IMG/VR virus record: IMGVR_UViG_3300040811_000018
Coordinates: 1-32,250 of that record
Origin: a virus
Direction: 5' to 3' (one strand)
DNA: 32,250 nt
Below the pieces are notes generated by a model. That model was not told the origin of the DNA, made no database searches, and worked only from the letters and a program-made list of their open reading frames with translations. The translations under genes were made by a program, and so were the position numbers. Positions 15,273 to 22,985 of the stretch are shown in pieces (positions within the stretch are counted from its first letter, which is position 1; every line of letters begins with the position of its first letter).

Positions 15273-18200
15273 TTATATTGAGTCGCCTTTTAACTCTTTC
15301 ACTTGAGATTTCAAATCTTCAATCTGTTGTTGCTGTTCTTTCATAGCTTCAATGAGAAGACCTACCATATTGCCGTATGTGACACTTTTGTATCCATCTT
15401 CATTCTCATTTACAACTTCAGGAATAACTTTCTCAACATTTTGTGCGATAACACCAATAGATGATCTTCCAGAATCTTTCCAGTCAAAAGATACACCATT
15501 AATTTGCTGTACTTTATCAAGAGCATTTGGAATGACTTTGATATTGTCTTTAAGTCTTTCGTCTGACGAAGATGTTACATCGCCTGTTACTGAAATGCCG
15601 GATGATGTGGTGGCGAGTTTCTCTGCGGCATCATAATACAGTTTAACTGCACCATCAGCGACAGCATTAATCAGTGTTTCTCCAGTATATTTTTGTAGAT
15701 AGATTGCACTTGAGCGAATAATTAAATCACCTGTACCTGAATCATCAATATAACTATTGCTGCCATCGTGAAAAATCTGTAAATCATTGCCAGTACCAAA
15801 TCGTGCTTGAATATTATCATTAAATAGCAAGTAACCACTTGTCTTGGTATCCGCCGCATCGCTACGCAAGAATGAAGAACCTTGTACACCATCCAACGTA
15901 TCAGCATCTAAACCAGAGCCTGATCCATCATTGCTAGATGACCAAATTTTATACCAGCTAGACCATGAACCTGAATATCTTGTTCTGTAATGAAATCCAC
16001 CGTTAATATAAGGTATTGCTAACTGAGTCATATTACCAGACCCATCTTTACTACTATATTCCCAATTAAATGGATGATAATAGTTACTAGCTCCGTCTGG
16101 ACCATTAGTTGCACTGCCTAATAATAGTGTATACCCGCTACCAGACCTTGCATTAGTACTATCGTTCCAGTTTAATGTACCGCCGGTACTGACAGCGCCA
16201 AATCCTCCATAAATTTGATTGGATAGGTAGAGGTCTTTGAAGCGTGAACTGCCACCACCCAAACTCAAAACATTGTCACTGGCAGCTAGTGTAGTAGTGT
16301 TAAACGGTACAATAGCATCAGACCCATCTTGGAACCTGAGACCTGCATCACCAGTTCCGATATAAACATCACTACTGGAAGCACCAACAACCCCCACACT
16401 GGTGCCTTGCCTTGTAAAACTAACAATAGGACCGTCACTAGATATGCGGCCAAAAATTCCAGAAACACCGCCGCTACGATTGGCACTCACATAACCGCTT
16501 GGGTCAATACCAACGCCTGTTGTAGTTGACCCGCCGGGATTGTTTGTTGCTGTTTGCCCAACAAGAAACCCGCCACCAGATGTCAGCCTCGCCCTTTCGC
16601 CACCGCCAGTTACAAACCGCATAATATTTGTGCCGTCTATCAAAAGCGCAGTGTCAGTGTCGGAGCCGCCAGCATAGCTATTAGAATACACACTGCCGGA
16701 TAGGAAGAGGTCTCTGAAGCGTGCTGATGTCGCACCTAAATCAATAGCCGCATCTCTTTTTGCGCCTGATATGTTGCACGGAGCAATGTGGTCTGTTCCG
16801 CTTGATTCTAGATAAAGGCCAACGTCAACTGCGTTTGCAATATATAAGTCACCCGCTACTGTGCCAACACTACCCACCTCAGCATTGTCTTTCCTGAACT
16901 GTATTAACCCACCATCATCGGTGCGGCGGTTCAAAAACAGCGGTATAGAGGCGTTTCGTGTGATGCCAACATAATTGTTTGCGTGGGCTTCAAAGCCATC
17001 GTTGGCAATGTTTGTGGCAGTTTTCCCCGCCATAAACGAGCCACTGCTGTCGAGGCGGGCGGCTTCTGAGCCGTCAACACTAAACGTAATCACAGATGAA
17101 GCAGCCGCATTTGTGTGGTCAGCACGAAACTCCATTTGACCTGCACTGTTGATAAATTCGTTTGTCCAAGTGCCGTTGCTGAAGTCAATAGATGCGTTGC
17201 TGGCGTTTAATGATAATAGGCGAGATGGCGAACTCGTGCCGATGCCCACCCGGCCATTTGCCATATCTAAAAATAATCTTGAAACGCCATTATTTACACT
17301 AGTGCCACTTTTATAATCAAATCTAATATTAGTATTTCCAGTGAAGAACATGCCTCCACTTCCCATACCAATCATATGATCGTTATTATTATGCCATAGA
17401 TTAATTCTTGCACCATCAGGTATATCATCACCGCTTGCCGGATATCCTAAAGTGCCACTTCCTTTTACATCTAAAGGCGCTACAGGACTTGTTTCACCGA
17501 TGCCCACGTTGCCAGCCGATGTGATGACTGCTTTTTGCGTGCCTCCAGTCATAAACGCAACGCTTGAACTAGCGTTGGTTCCTATTAGCAAACTTCTTGT
17601 GCCGCCGTATTGCGTGTTTGTACTGCTGTTTAATCCAATGAAGGCATCTGTGTTCGATACGTCATTGCCAAAATAAATGCCAGCAAAGGCACTGCTTCCT
17701 GCGTTATCATTTTGCAAATAAACACCAGTACCCGCAGAATTTGAGTTCCATTCCACATCAAGTGCGCCAGCAGGGTTCGTCAATCCCAGCCCAAGCCGCT
17801 GTGTCGAGGCATCCCAGAAGAAACCTTGCGTGGTGCCATCATCCGCATACAGCGACACATCGCCAGCACCATCAACATTAAATACAGAACCAGCACCGTT
17901 CTCTGCATAAATCAAAGATTTTGCCGCATTAGATGTGTTCATATATGCGTGTATGGATTTGTTGGTGCCATACGCTGTGCCGTTTGCTTTGACTGCCGCA
18001 CCGCCAGATTGGTCAGATGCCGCTTGATTAAATACGCTTGCACCATCAACAGTCAGCCCATCCGCAGTCAGCGTTCCAGTGATGTCCACGCCAGTGGCGG
18101 TGGTGGCGAGTTTAGCGGCAGAATCATAAAAAAGATATACAGCACCGTTGTTTGTGGCTGTAATCATATTCTCATCAACAGTGTAACCCTTGAGTTGGAA

Positions 18201-19268
18201 ATCAGAACCTCTAAGCACTAGGTTTCCTGTACCTGCGTCTTGGATTACTGATTTTGACCCATCGTGATAAATCTGCAAGTCAGACCCAGCACCAAAAATT
18301 GCCTTGGCGTTATCTCCAAAGAATAGGTCTTCAGCACCTACAGTCCAGTAATCGTTAGTTTCATCCCAAACAAACTCAACATTAGCACTCGATCCACGAT
18401 TGATTGCAATACCAGCATTCTGTGTAGGAGCAGTACCACTTCCAAGATTACTATTCAACTTTATTGTATTGTCTGCGAGATTGATTGTTTCAGTATTGAC
18501 AGTAGTTGTCGTTCCAGAGATAGTTAGATTACCAGATACTGTCAGATTCTCTGCGATTGTAATATTATCAGTGAGTTTACTGCCATCAACAGAGTTAGAT
18601 GCAATCGTTGTGCTGATTGAAACTGCGTTAGAACTGAAAGCAGTAGAGCCAGCAGTTACGTCTCCTGTCAGAGTGACTGTTGATGTAGCACCCAAACGAG
18701 CATTGACAAGAGACTGTGTATTAGCAACTTGCATTCTATCAGACACAAGTGAACGAATAGAGGTGTTAGTTCCAGAAACACTTGATAGAATATTTGTAAT
18801 TCTTGGATTTGTATTCGCAATATAAGAGTTTAGATTTGCTGTAATATTTGAGTGTAGTGTCTGAGTGTTAGCAACTTGCATTCTATCAGACACAAGTGAA
18901 CGAATAGCAGTGTTAGTTCCAGAAACACTTGATAGAATGTTAGTAATTCTTGGATTGGTGTTTGCGATATAAGAGTTTAGATTGGCTGTAATATTTGAGT
19001 GTAGTGTCTGAGTGTTAGCAACTTGCATACGATCAACTATACTACCTTCACCACTGACTGTACTGCCAGCGGGTAGTGTTATAGAACTTCCATCTGAAGT
19101 AATATTTACATTATTGATAGTAAGTTTTGTACCAGTCACAATCGCATTAGCAGAGACAGTTACGTTATCATCTGTAATATTGACTGTGTTAGAAGTTGCA
19201 TCGTCATGAATACCAGTACTTCTAAAATTACTAAGTCTAAATTTCGATCTATCTGTAATTCGACTCAT
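15273..19268 (-). CDS. Large tail fibre protein with S74 chaperone (1331 aa)
   Basis: Largest of the three adjacent fibres. In order: a short unique N-terminus; two tandem 49-aa repeats 'RMQVANTQTLHSNITANLNS..' (about residues 85-182); the 'NLTVSGNLTISGTTTTVNTE' module; a long middle with 'VGIGTSSPS' and 'SARFRDLFLSGSVYSNSYAG' type repeats; a segment ending 'FHYRTRYSGSWSSWYKIWS' (to about 1109) resembling a pyocin-knob receptor-binding domain; 'GSGSGLDADTLDG'; and a C-terminal S74 chaperone 'SSSDERLKDNI', predicted cleavage between S1235 and D1236. The ATG overlaps the preceding stop (ATGA) with no good ribosome site, so translation should be coupled. The middle (about 16200-18130) is G+C-rich compared with both ends. 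Confidence 0.85.
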   Translation of the reverse strand: MSRITDRSKFRLSNFRSTGIHDDATSNTVNITDDNVTVSANAIVTGTKLTINNVNITSDGSSITLPAGSTVSGEGSIVDRMQVANTQTLHSNITANLNSYIANTNPRITNILSSVSGTNTAIRSLVSDRMQVANTQTLHSNITANLNSYIANTNPRITNILSSVSGTNTSIRSLVSDRMQVANTQSLVNARLGATSTVTLTGDVTAGSTAFSSNAVSISTTIASNSVDGSKLTDNITIAENLTVSGNLTISGTTTTVNTETINLADNTIKLNSNLGSGTAPTQNAGIAINRGSSANVEFVWDETNDYWTVGAEDLFFGDNAKAIFGAGSDLQIYHDGSKSVIQDAGTGNLVLRGSDFQLKGYTVDENMITATNNGAVYLFYDSAAKLATTATGVDITGTLTADGLTVDGASVFNQAASDQSGGAAVKANGTAYGTNKSIHAYMNTSNAAKSLIYAENGAGSVFNVDGAGDVSLYADDGTTQGFFWDASTQRLGLGLTNPAGALDVEWNSNSAGTGVYLQNDNAGSSAFAGIYFGNDVSNTDAFIGLNSSTNTQYGGTRSLLIGTNASSSVAFMTGGTQKAVITSAGNVGIGETSPVAPLDVKGSGTLGYPASGDDIPDGARINLWHNNNDHMIGMGSGGMFFTGNTNIRFDYKSGTSVNNGVSRLFLDMANGRVGIGTSSPSRLLSLNASNASIDFSNGTWTNEFINSAGQMEFRADHTNAAASSVITFSVDGSEAARLDSSGSFMAGKTATNIANDGFEAHANNYVGITRNASIPLFLNRRTDDGGLIQFRKDNAEVGSVGTVAGDLYIANAVDVGLYLESSGTDHIAPCNISGAKRDAAIDLGATSARFRDLFLSGSVYSNSYAGGSDTDTALLIDGTNIMRFVTGGGERARLTSGGGFLVGQTATNNPGGSTTTGVGIDPSGYVSANRSGGVSGIFGRISSDGPIVSFTRQGTSVGVVGASSSDVYIGTGDAGLRFQDGSDAIVPFNTTTLAASDNVLSLGGGSSRFKDLYLSNQIYGGFGAVSTGGTLNWNDSTNARSGSGYTLLLGSATNGPDGASNYYHPFNWEYSSKDGSGNMTQLAIPYINGGFHYRTRYSGSWSSWYKIWSSSNDGSGSGLDADTLDGVQGSSFLRSDAADTKTSGYLLFNDNIQARFGTGNDLQIFHDGSNSYIDDSGTGDLIIRSSAIYLQKYTGETLINAVADGAVKLYYDAAEKLATTSSGISVTGDVTSSSDERLKDNIKVIPNALDKVQQINGVSFDWKDSGRSSIGVIAQNVEKVIPEVVNENEDGYKSVTYGNMVGLLIEAMKEQQQQIEDLKSQVKELKGDSI
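17791..17835 (-). repeat. 45-base perfect repeat, copy 2 (in the 1331-aa fibre gene)
   Basis: Identical to 14068-14112 in the neighbouring 850-aa fibre gene, encoding the same 'QGFFWDASTQRLG' peptide. It lies in the G+C-rich middle of this gene. Confidence 0.9.
18721..19034 (-). repeat. 147-bp tandem repeat in the fibre gene
   Basis: Two full units (18721-18867 and 18868-19014) and about 20 bases of a third. They are in frame, encode 49 residues each ('RMQVANTQTLHSN...SLVSD') and differ at only a few positions. This is a recent internal duplication that lengthens the fibre shaft. Confidence 0.9.
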
Positions 19269-20359
19269 ACTGCAACCGCCGTTCTTACTGTCTTAATGGT
19301 TGAATTTGCCCAAGTTGGTGTTACTTTAAGTCTCACTATGTTAGCACTAATATCAGCATCAATCGTACCTAGAGTGATGTCTGTTGTAAGAGAAGCATAC
19401 TCAGTGACCTGCACCGTACTATTGTTATGTAGTAAAAGGACTTCACTTGATTGGTATTGACTATTTGCATTATCTGTAATCTGTACAATATATTTAGCAG
19501 TTCTATATGCACCCATAGCAAAACTATCTACAACTTGCTCTGCGCCAGACGTAGAGATATAGCTGTTTGAAGTAGTAGTAGAAGTGATATCAATGAATGT
19601 ACTTGCAGGACTTATTGTTGTAATAACAACGATATCATTGTTTGCTGTACCAGAAGACAAAGATACGGAAGATGTAGATGGTATTGTGTAGTCAGTATTT
19701 GCTGTAAGTAGAACACCGTTGAGGAATACTTGTGTTCCACGAATACCTGTTCCCATTACAACGCCATAGTCATCAGTTCCAGCAAATAGTGTTTGATTCG
19801 TATTTGCTGTGTATGTAAATGATTTGTATGAGAGATTTTCTTCTGTCGTTATTGCAATATTCTCAATTTCAAGAATATCGCCAGGAGTAGCCGCAACATC
19901 TAGAGTGACAAAAGTTGTGTTAGCAGTGTAGTCACTATTTGCAAGACGAATGCCGTTCTGAAATACTTTGAGGACTGTGCCTTCGGGATTGCTTATTGCA
20001 AAAGTTGTATTTGCTACAGATACAGTAAAACTTCTAAAGTCATTATAATATCTTGCTGTAGCAGTAGCACTACTAGCACTAGAATCAGCCCAAGTGACAG
20101 TGCCTGATCCATCTGTTGTTAGAACTTGATCTGCACTACCATCAGTAGTAGGAAGAGTAAATGGAGTTGTATTACCGATAGTAAGTGTGCCAATTTTAGC
20201 TACCGTATTATTAGCACCAACTTCAAATATAGAAGAGCCGTCAGACGAAAAGAGTTTACCATCTCTGATATTAAGAGCGATTTCACCTGTTGTAATATCA
20301 CTAGTGGTCGGCGCCTTTCCTTGAACGGAACTGCGCTTTATTTTTACTATTGACGCCAT
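19265..20359 (-). CDS. Virion/tail-fibre-like protein with IKxKRS N-terminal module (364 aa)
   Basis: The N-terminus 'MASIVKIKRSSVQGKAPTTS' plus 'GEIALNIRDGKLFSSDGSS' is the same module as in the 400-aa and 134-aa proteins. The middle has two copies of a beta-rich phage structural repeat: 'NTTFAISNPEGTVLKVFQNG' and 'NQTLFAGTDDY..VFLNGVLL' (about 115-165 and 185-240). The C-terminal 100 residues ('MGAYRTAKYIVQITDNANSQ..SSEVLLLHN') resemble a domain common in marine phage tail proteins. Function is inferred as baseplate or fibre attachment. AAGGAG lies ten bases before the ATG, which sits inside a 14-bp palindrome. No exact late promoter is seen in the 65-base gap; it may be read from the promoter at 21699. 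Confidence 0.75.
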   Translation of the reverse strand: MASIVKIKRSSVQGKAPTTSDITTGEIALNIRDGKLFSSDGSSIFEVGANNTVAKIGTLTIGNTTPFTLPTTDGSADQVLTTDGSGTVTWADSSASSATATARYYNDFRSFTVSVANTTFAISNPEGTVLKVFQNGIRLANSDYTANTTFVTLDVAATPGDILEIENIAITTEENLSYKSFTYTANTNQTLFAGTDDYGVVMGTGIRGTQVFLNGVLLTANTDYTIPSTSSVSLSSGTANNDIVVITTISPASTFIDITSTTTSNSYISTSGAEQVVDSFAMGAYRTAKYIVQITDNANSQYQSSEVLLLHNNSTVQVTEYASLTTDITLGTIDADISANIVRLKVTPTWANSTIKTVRTAVAV

Positions 20360-20394
20360 AGCTATGGCTCTCCTTATTCAATGTCTATATAGAC
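20355..20394. repeat. Two palindromes at the start of the 364-aa gene
   Basis: GCCATAGCTATGGC (20355-20368) is a perfect 14-base palindrome including the start codon. GTCTATATAGAC (20383-20394) is a perfect 12-base palindrome just upstream. The Shine-Dalgarno AAGGAG lies between them. The gap 20360-20424 otherwise holds only A+T-rich sequence with no exact late promoter box. Confidence 0.7.
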
Positions 20395-20424
20395 CGTTTT
20401 ATATAAGTTATGTATTAGTATTAT

Positions 20425-21627
20425 TTAATATGTGCCACCGTCAATGATAGCGTCCAACTGTGCTAGACCATAGCCAGTGTCGCTTGTATTAACTGTGGTT
20501 GTTGGTTCAGCATCTAGTCCAGTATAGAACTTAAATACACCATCGCCTGCATCTCTGAAGTAACCAGCGTACTGAATAGCACTGTTTCCACTTACAACAT
20601 ACTTACCATAGACACCAGTATCTACTGTGTCAGCGGCGTTGTTAGCGGAAAGTTTAAGCATACTGTCATCAACATTAACCGTTGATGAAGAGATGTATGT
20701 TACAGCACCCTCAACATTCAAGTTACCATCAACAGTTAGATTTCCACCAACACTAGCGGCACCTGTGACTGTCAAGTCATTACCGATTGTTACATCGTTT
20801 GGAAGACCGATTGTTACTGCCGCAGTTTCGGAACCAGAGCCAGATACTTCAATCTCGTTAGCAGTTCCAGCAACGGTTGCAACGTAGTTACCAGTCGTAT
20901 GTGTACCAAGATCAACCGAATCTGCTTGTTGTGTTACAGCAATATTGATTGCAGAACTACCATCAAAGTTAGCAGTACCAGCAACATCACCAGAAATCTG
21001 AATCGCTCTTGCTGTAGCAAGTTTCGTTGCAGTTGCCGCATTACCAGAGGTGTTAGCACCAATGTTGTCACCAAGAGCAACTGTTGGAGTTGAACCTTCA
21101 CCAGTACCACCAGTGATGACAACTGAAGAGTTAGAAGCAGAGATGCTTTCAATATAATCACCAGTTGTGTCTGTACCAAGTGCTACGCTATCAGCCGCAA
21201 TCGTAGTTGAGATATTGATACTAGCAGAACCATCAAAGTTTGCTGTACCAGTTACATCACCAGAAAGTTGGATTGCTCTAGCAGTTGTTAGAGTTGCCGC
21301 ACTACCAGTTGTATTGGATGAGATCGTATCTTCAAGTTCAAATAGGATAGAACCATTTGCTTGTCTTGAAACATCTAAGTCTGTGCCTGCTTGCAACAAG
21401 ACGCTGTTTGATGATGTCTCACCATTTACTTTGATGTACGCACCAGTTCCAGCAGTAGGTGCTTGAGATGTGACAGAAAAGATTTCACCGCCAACAGCAG
21501 TGACACCAGTACCATTACCAGCATATAGTTTTCTGTCAAATAAGTTTACGGCAATTTCACCAGCTTCTAGTGAGCCTGGAACAGCACTTGCTGTAGATGA
21601 ACGCTTTAGTTTAATAATGGAAGCCAT
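20425..21627 (-). CDS. Virion/tail-fibre-like protein with IKxKRS module (400 aa)
   Basis: Begins 'MASIIKLKRSSTASAVPGSL' then 'GEIAVNLFDRKLYAGNGTG', the shared N-terminal module (residues 1-45). Two tandem repeats follow: 'TARAIQLSGDVTGTANFDGS' and 'TARAIQISGDVAGTANFDGS', each with a downstream 'LGT.TTG.Y' segment. A 'DLTVTGAASVGGNLTVDGNL' stretch typical of fibre shafts comes next, and the C-terminus is 'YAGYFRDAGDGVFKFYTGLD...IIDGGTY'. It probably belongs to the virion (baseplate rim or fibre); no enzyme motif is seen. AGGAG lies nine bases before the ATG, and an exact late promoter box lies inside the end of the preceding gene at 21699. Confidence 0.78.
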   Translation of the reverse strand: MASIIKLKRSSTASAVPGSLEAGEIAVNLFDRKLYAGNGTGVTAVGGEIFSVTSQAPTAGTGAYIKVNGETSSNSVLLQAGTDLDVSRQANGSILFELEDTISSNTTGSAATLTTARAIQLSGDVTGTANFDGSASINISTTIAADSVALGTDTTGDYIESISASNSSVVITGGTGEGSTPTVALGDNIGANTSGNAATATKLATARAIQISGDVAGTANFDGSSAINIAVTQQADSVDLGTHTTGNYVATVAGTANEIEVSGSGSETAAVTIGLPNDVTIGNDLTVTGAASVGGNLTVDGNLNVEGAVTYISSSTVNVDDSMLKLSANNAADTVDTGVYGKYVVSGNSAIQYAGYFRDAGDGVFKFYTGLDAEPTTTVNTSDTGYGLAQLDAIIDGGTY

Positions 21628-21644
21628 TTTCCGTCACTCCTAAG

Positions 21645-21932
21645 TTATCTGAGTCCACTTCCTTTACGAGTGGTATTATTATTCTTTTCTCTATTTATAA
21701 TAACTGAACTTGGAAGAAGTTTCTTATAATATTTTAAATCTTCTTTAAGTTTTACTATCTCTTCTTTCATCTCTGCAACTTGTTTTACAACATCCAAAGG
21801 AACAGGCATCTTTTTCTGTATCTCAATGTGATTTTGTAGATTTTTGATTACTTCATTTTGCCTGTCTATTTCATTTTTTAAGTCAACGACAAGTTTTGCG
21901 TAGTTTACAGCATCATCTTTATAATCGCTCAT
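21645..21932 (-). CDS. Small coiled-coil protein (95 aa)
   Basis: Heptad-rich protein: 'LVVDLKNEIDRQNEVIKNLQ' (about residues 14-33) and 'VAEMKEEIVKLKEDLKYYKK' (about 52-71) are strong coiled-coil candidates, followed by a basic tail (NREKNNNTTRKGSGLR). No known family recognised. It starts eight bases after the 134-aa gene stop with an AGGTGA ribosome site. Its 3' end contains the late promoter for the next gene. Coiled coil plus context suggests a small virion or fibre-assembly protein. Confidence 0.75.
   Translation of the reverse strand: MSDYKDDAVNYAKLVVDLKNEIDRQNEVIKNLQNHIEIQKKMPVPLDVVKQVAEMKEEIVKLKEDLKYYKKLLPSSVIINREKNNNTTRKGSGLR
21692..21699 (-). promoter_or_regulatory. T4-type late promoter box inside the coiled-coil gene
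   Basis: Exact TATAAATA within the last codons of the 95-aa gene, about 65 bases before the ATG of the 400-aa gene. It is flanked by a 7-bp all-A/T inverted repeat (arms 21676-21682 and 21697-21703). Confidence 0.65.
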
Positions 21933-21940
21933 TACATCAC

Positions 21941-22345
21941 CTAAAATGAACCACCATCTAAATCATCAAATACAGGAGTGTTATTGGAAGCAATCTGCAT
22001 CAACTTACCACTTGATCCAGTTATACCTTCTATGACACCGCCAGCCTTTACAATCAACACACTGTTATTTGTATAATTTGATAGAGTTAGTGTATTACTA
22101 ATAACCACATTACCAAATGTTCTGCCAGAACTTGCACCACCAATGACAATAGATTCAAGGTTAGCAACTTTATCGACAAGAAGTTTACCACCAATATACT
22201 CAACACTTACAGGTGAAGCGGCGGTATCAGTCTGTCCAATGAATAGTTTGTTAGAAGAATATGAGTAAGCGATTTCACCGTTAGCAAGATTTGAAGGAGT
22301 TGCTGTGGTTTGACTTCGCTTAATTTGGATTACTGTATTTGCCAT
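21941..22345 (-). CDS. Small virion-type protein with IKxKRS module (134 aa)
   Basis: The N-terminus 'MANTVIQIKRSQTTATPSNL' followed by 'ANGEIAYSYSSNKLFIGQTD' is the same module found in the 400-aa and 364-aa proteins, here on a short body. The C-terminus ends 'FDDLDGGSF', like its neighbours. No catalytic motif is seen. The ATG overlaps the stop of the 87-aa gene (TAATG), indicating coupled translation. Likely a tail/fibre accessory structural protein; this is inferred from module and context. Confidence 0.78.
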   Translation of the reverse strand: MANTVIQIKRSQTTATPSNLANGEIAYSYSSNKLFIGQTDTAASPVSVEYIGGKLLVDKVANLESIVIGGASSGRTFGNVVISNTLTLSNYTNNSVLIVKAGGVIEGITGSSGKLMQIASNNTPVFDDLDGGSF

Positions 22346-22608
22346 TAGAAGCCGTCCTCTCCACCATCAAGGTTGAAAGCACCACTAGCAGGATCAAAAG
22401 TTAAAATCGCTCTTTGTACATAGGTATCGGTATCAGCGTCATAAACAAGAATGGAACCATTTGCTTGCGACACTGAAGTGTTCACATCAGAAAGGGAGTC
22501 CAAGCGTGAACCACTACCCACTTGATTTTTTAAAGTGACTTCTTGTGATGCACCTTGAAAAGATACCTTAAAACTATTTTGTGCTGGTGAAAATTTTACT
22601 GTTGTCAT
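22345..22608 (-). CDS. Small structural-type protein (87 aa)
   Basis: 87 residues, mostly predicted beta: 'VKFSPAQNSFKVSFQG' at the N-terminus, then 'DSLSDVNTSVSQANGSILVY' and a C-terminus 'FNLDGGEDGF'. The 'LSDVNTS...NGSILVYDAD' pattern is common in phage tail proteins. Function unknown. AAGGAG lies seven bases before the ATG, and an exact late promoter stands just upstream, making it the first gene of an 87-134-95 aa unit. Confidence 0.75.
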   Translation of the reverse strand: MTTVKFSPAQNSFKVSFQGASQEVTLKNQVGSGSRLDSLSDVNTSVSQANGSILVYDADTDTYVQRAILTFDPASGAFNLDGGEDGF

Positions 22609-22611
22609 TTA

Positions 22612-22643
22612 GACTCTCCTTGTCTACATATTTATAAAGAGTC
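22612..22643 (-). promoter_or_regulatory. Short inverted repeat around a late promoter and ribosome site
   Basis: GACTCT (22643-22638) pairs with AGAGTC (22617-22612). The 3' arm overlaps the end of the AAGGAG ribosome site of the 87-aa gene, and the late promoter lies between the arms. The stem is only 6 bp, so chance is possible. Confidence 0.4.
22629..22636 (-). promoter_or_regulatory. T4-type late promoter box for the 87-134-95 aa genes
   Basis: Exact TATAAATA in the 38-base gap between the 112-aa and 87-aa genes, 21 bases before the ATG. The expected start near 22623 would leave a very short leader that still holds the AAGGAG. Confidence 0.78.
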
Positions 22644-22646
22644 CTC

Positions 22647-22985
22647 TTATGACTTAGTAACCTCTGGAGTGATAGTAACAATACCCTCAACTAGTCTTGA
22701 ACGATTATTAGCAGAGTTTGTAATCTCAACATCATAGACATAACGCCCAGATTCCATGTTAGCGGTTGTCACTCTTCCTAGTGAAAGAGTGATTTGACCT
22801 GCGCTTCTTGGAGTTCCAAAAGATACGGTAAAGTTTATAGCAGTATTTGAAGTGTAATGCTTTCTGATTTGTCCAGCGCCAGTATAGCCAGTCAAATCAG
22901 TTGCGGTTCCATCTGTACTTTGAACTGTCAGTGTAGTAGAATAATCTGTACCCTGTTCGATAACTATATTTGCTTTAGCGGCCAT
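22647..22985 (-). CDS. Small beta-sandwich-like virion protein (112 aa)
   Basis: Predicted all-beta: 'ANIVIEQGTDYSTTLTVQST' at the start, 'TDLTGYTGAGQIRKHYTS' (about 32-49), 'RSAGQITLSLGRVTTANM' (about 60-77) and 'GRYVYDVEIT...LVEGIVTITPEVT' at the end. This layout resembles the N-terminal domain of phage baseplate upper proteins (BppU-like) and other immunoglobulin-like phage modules, a resemblance by eye only. The ATG overlaps the stop of the 1147-aa gene (TAATG). Probably a virion accessory protein. Confidence 0.75.
   Translation of the reverse strand: MAAKANIVIEQGTDYSTTLTVQSTDGTATDLTGYTGAGQIRKHYTSNTAINFTVSFGTPRSAGQITLSLGRVTTANMESGRYVYDVEITNSANNRSRLVEGIVTITPEVTKS

Noticed and set aside
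15270-15277. TATAAATC as a second promoter before the 850-aa gene
   Set aside because: An exact box lies ten bases downstream; the near copy overlaps the stop codon and is likely chance in A+T-rich DNA.
18721-19034. Direct repeats that might suggest a CRISPR array
   Set aside because: The repeat unit is 147 bp, in frame, fully coding and with no spacers; it is a duplicated fibre module.
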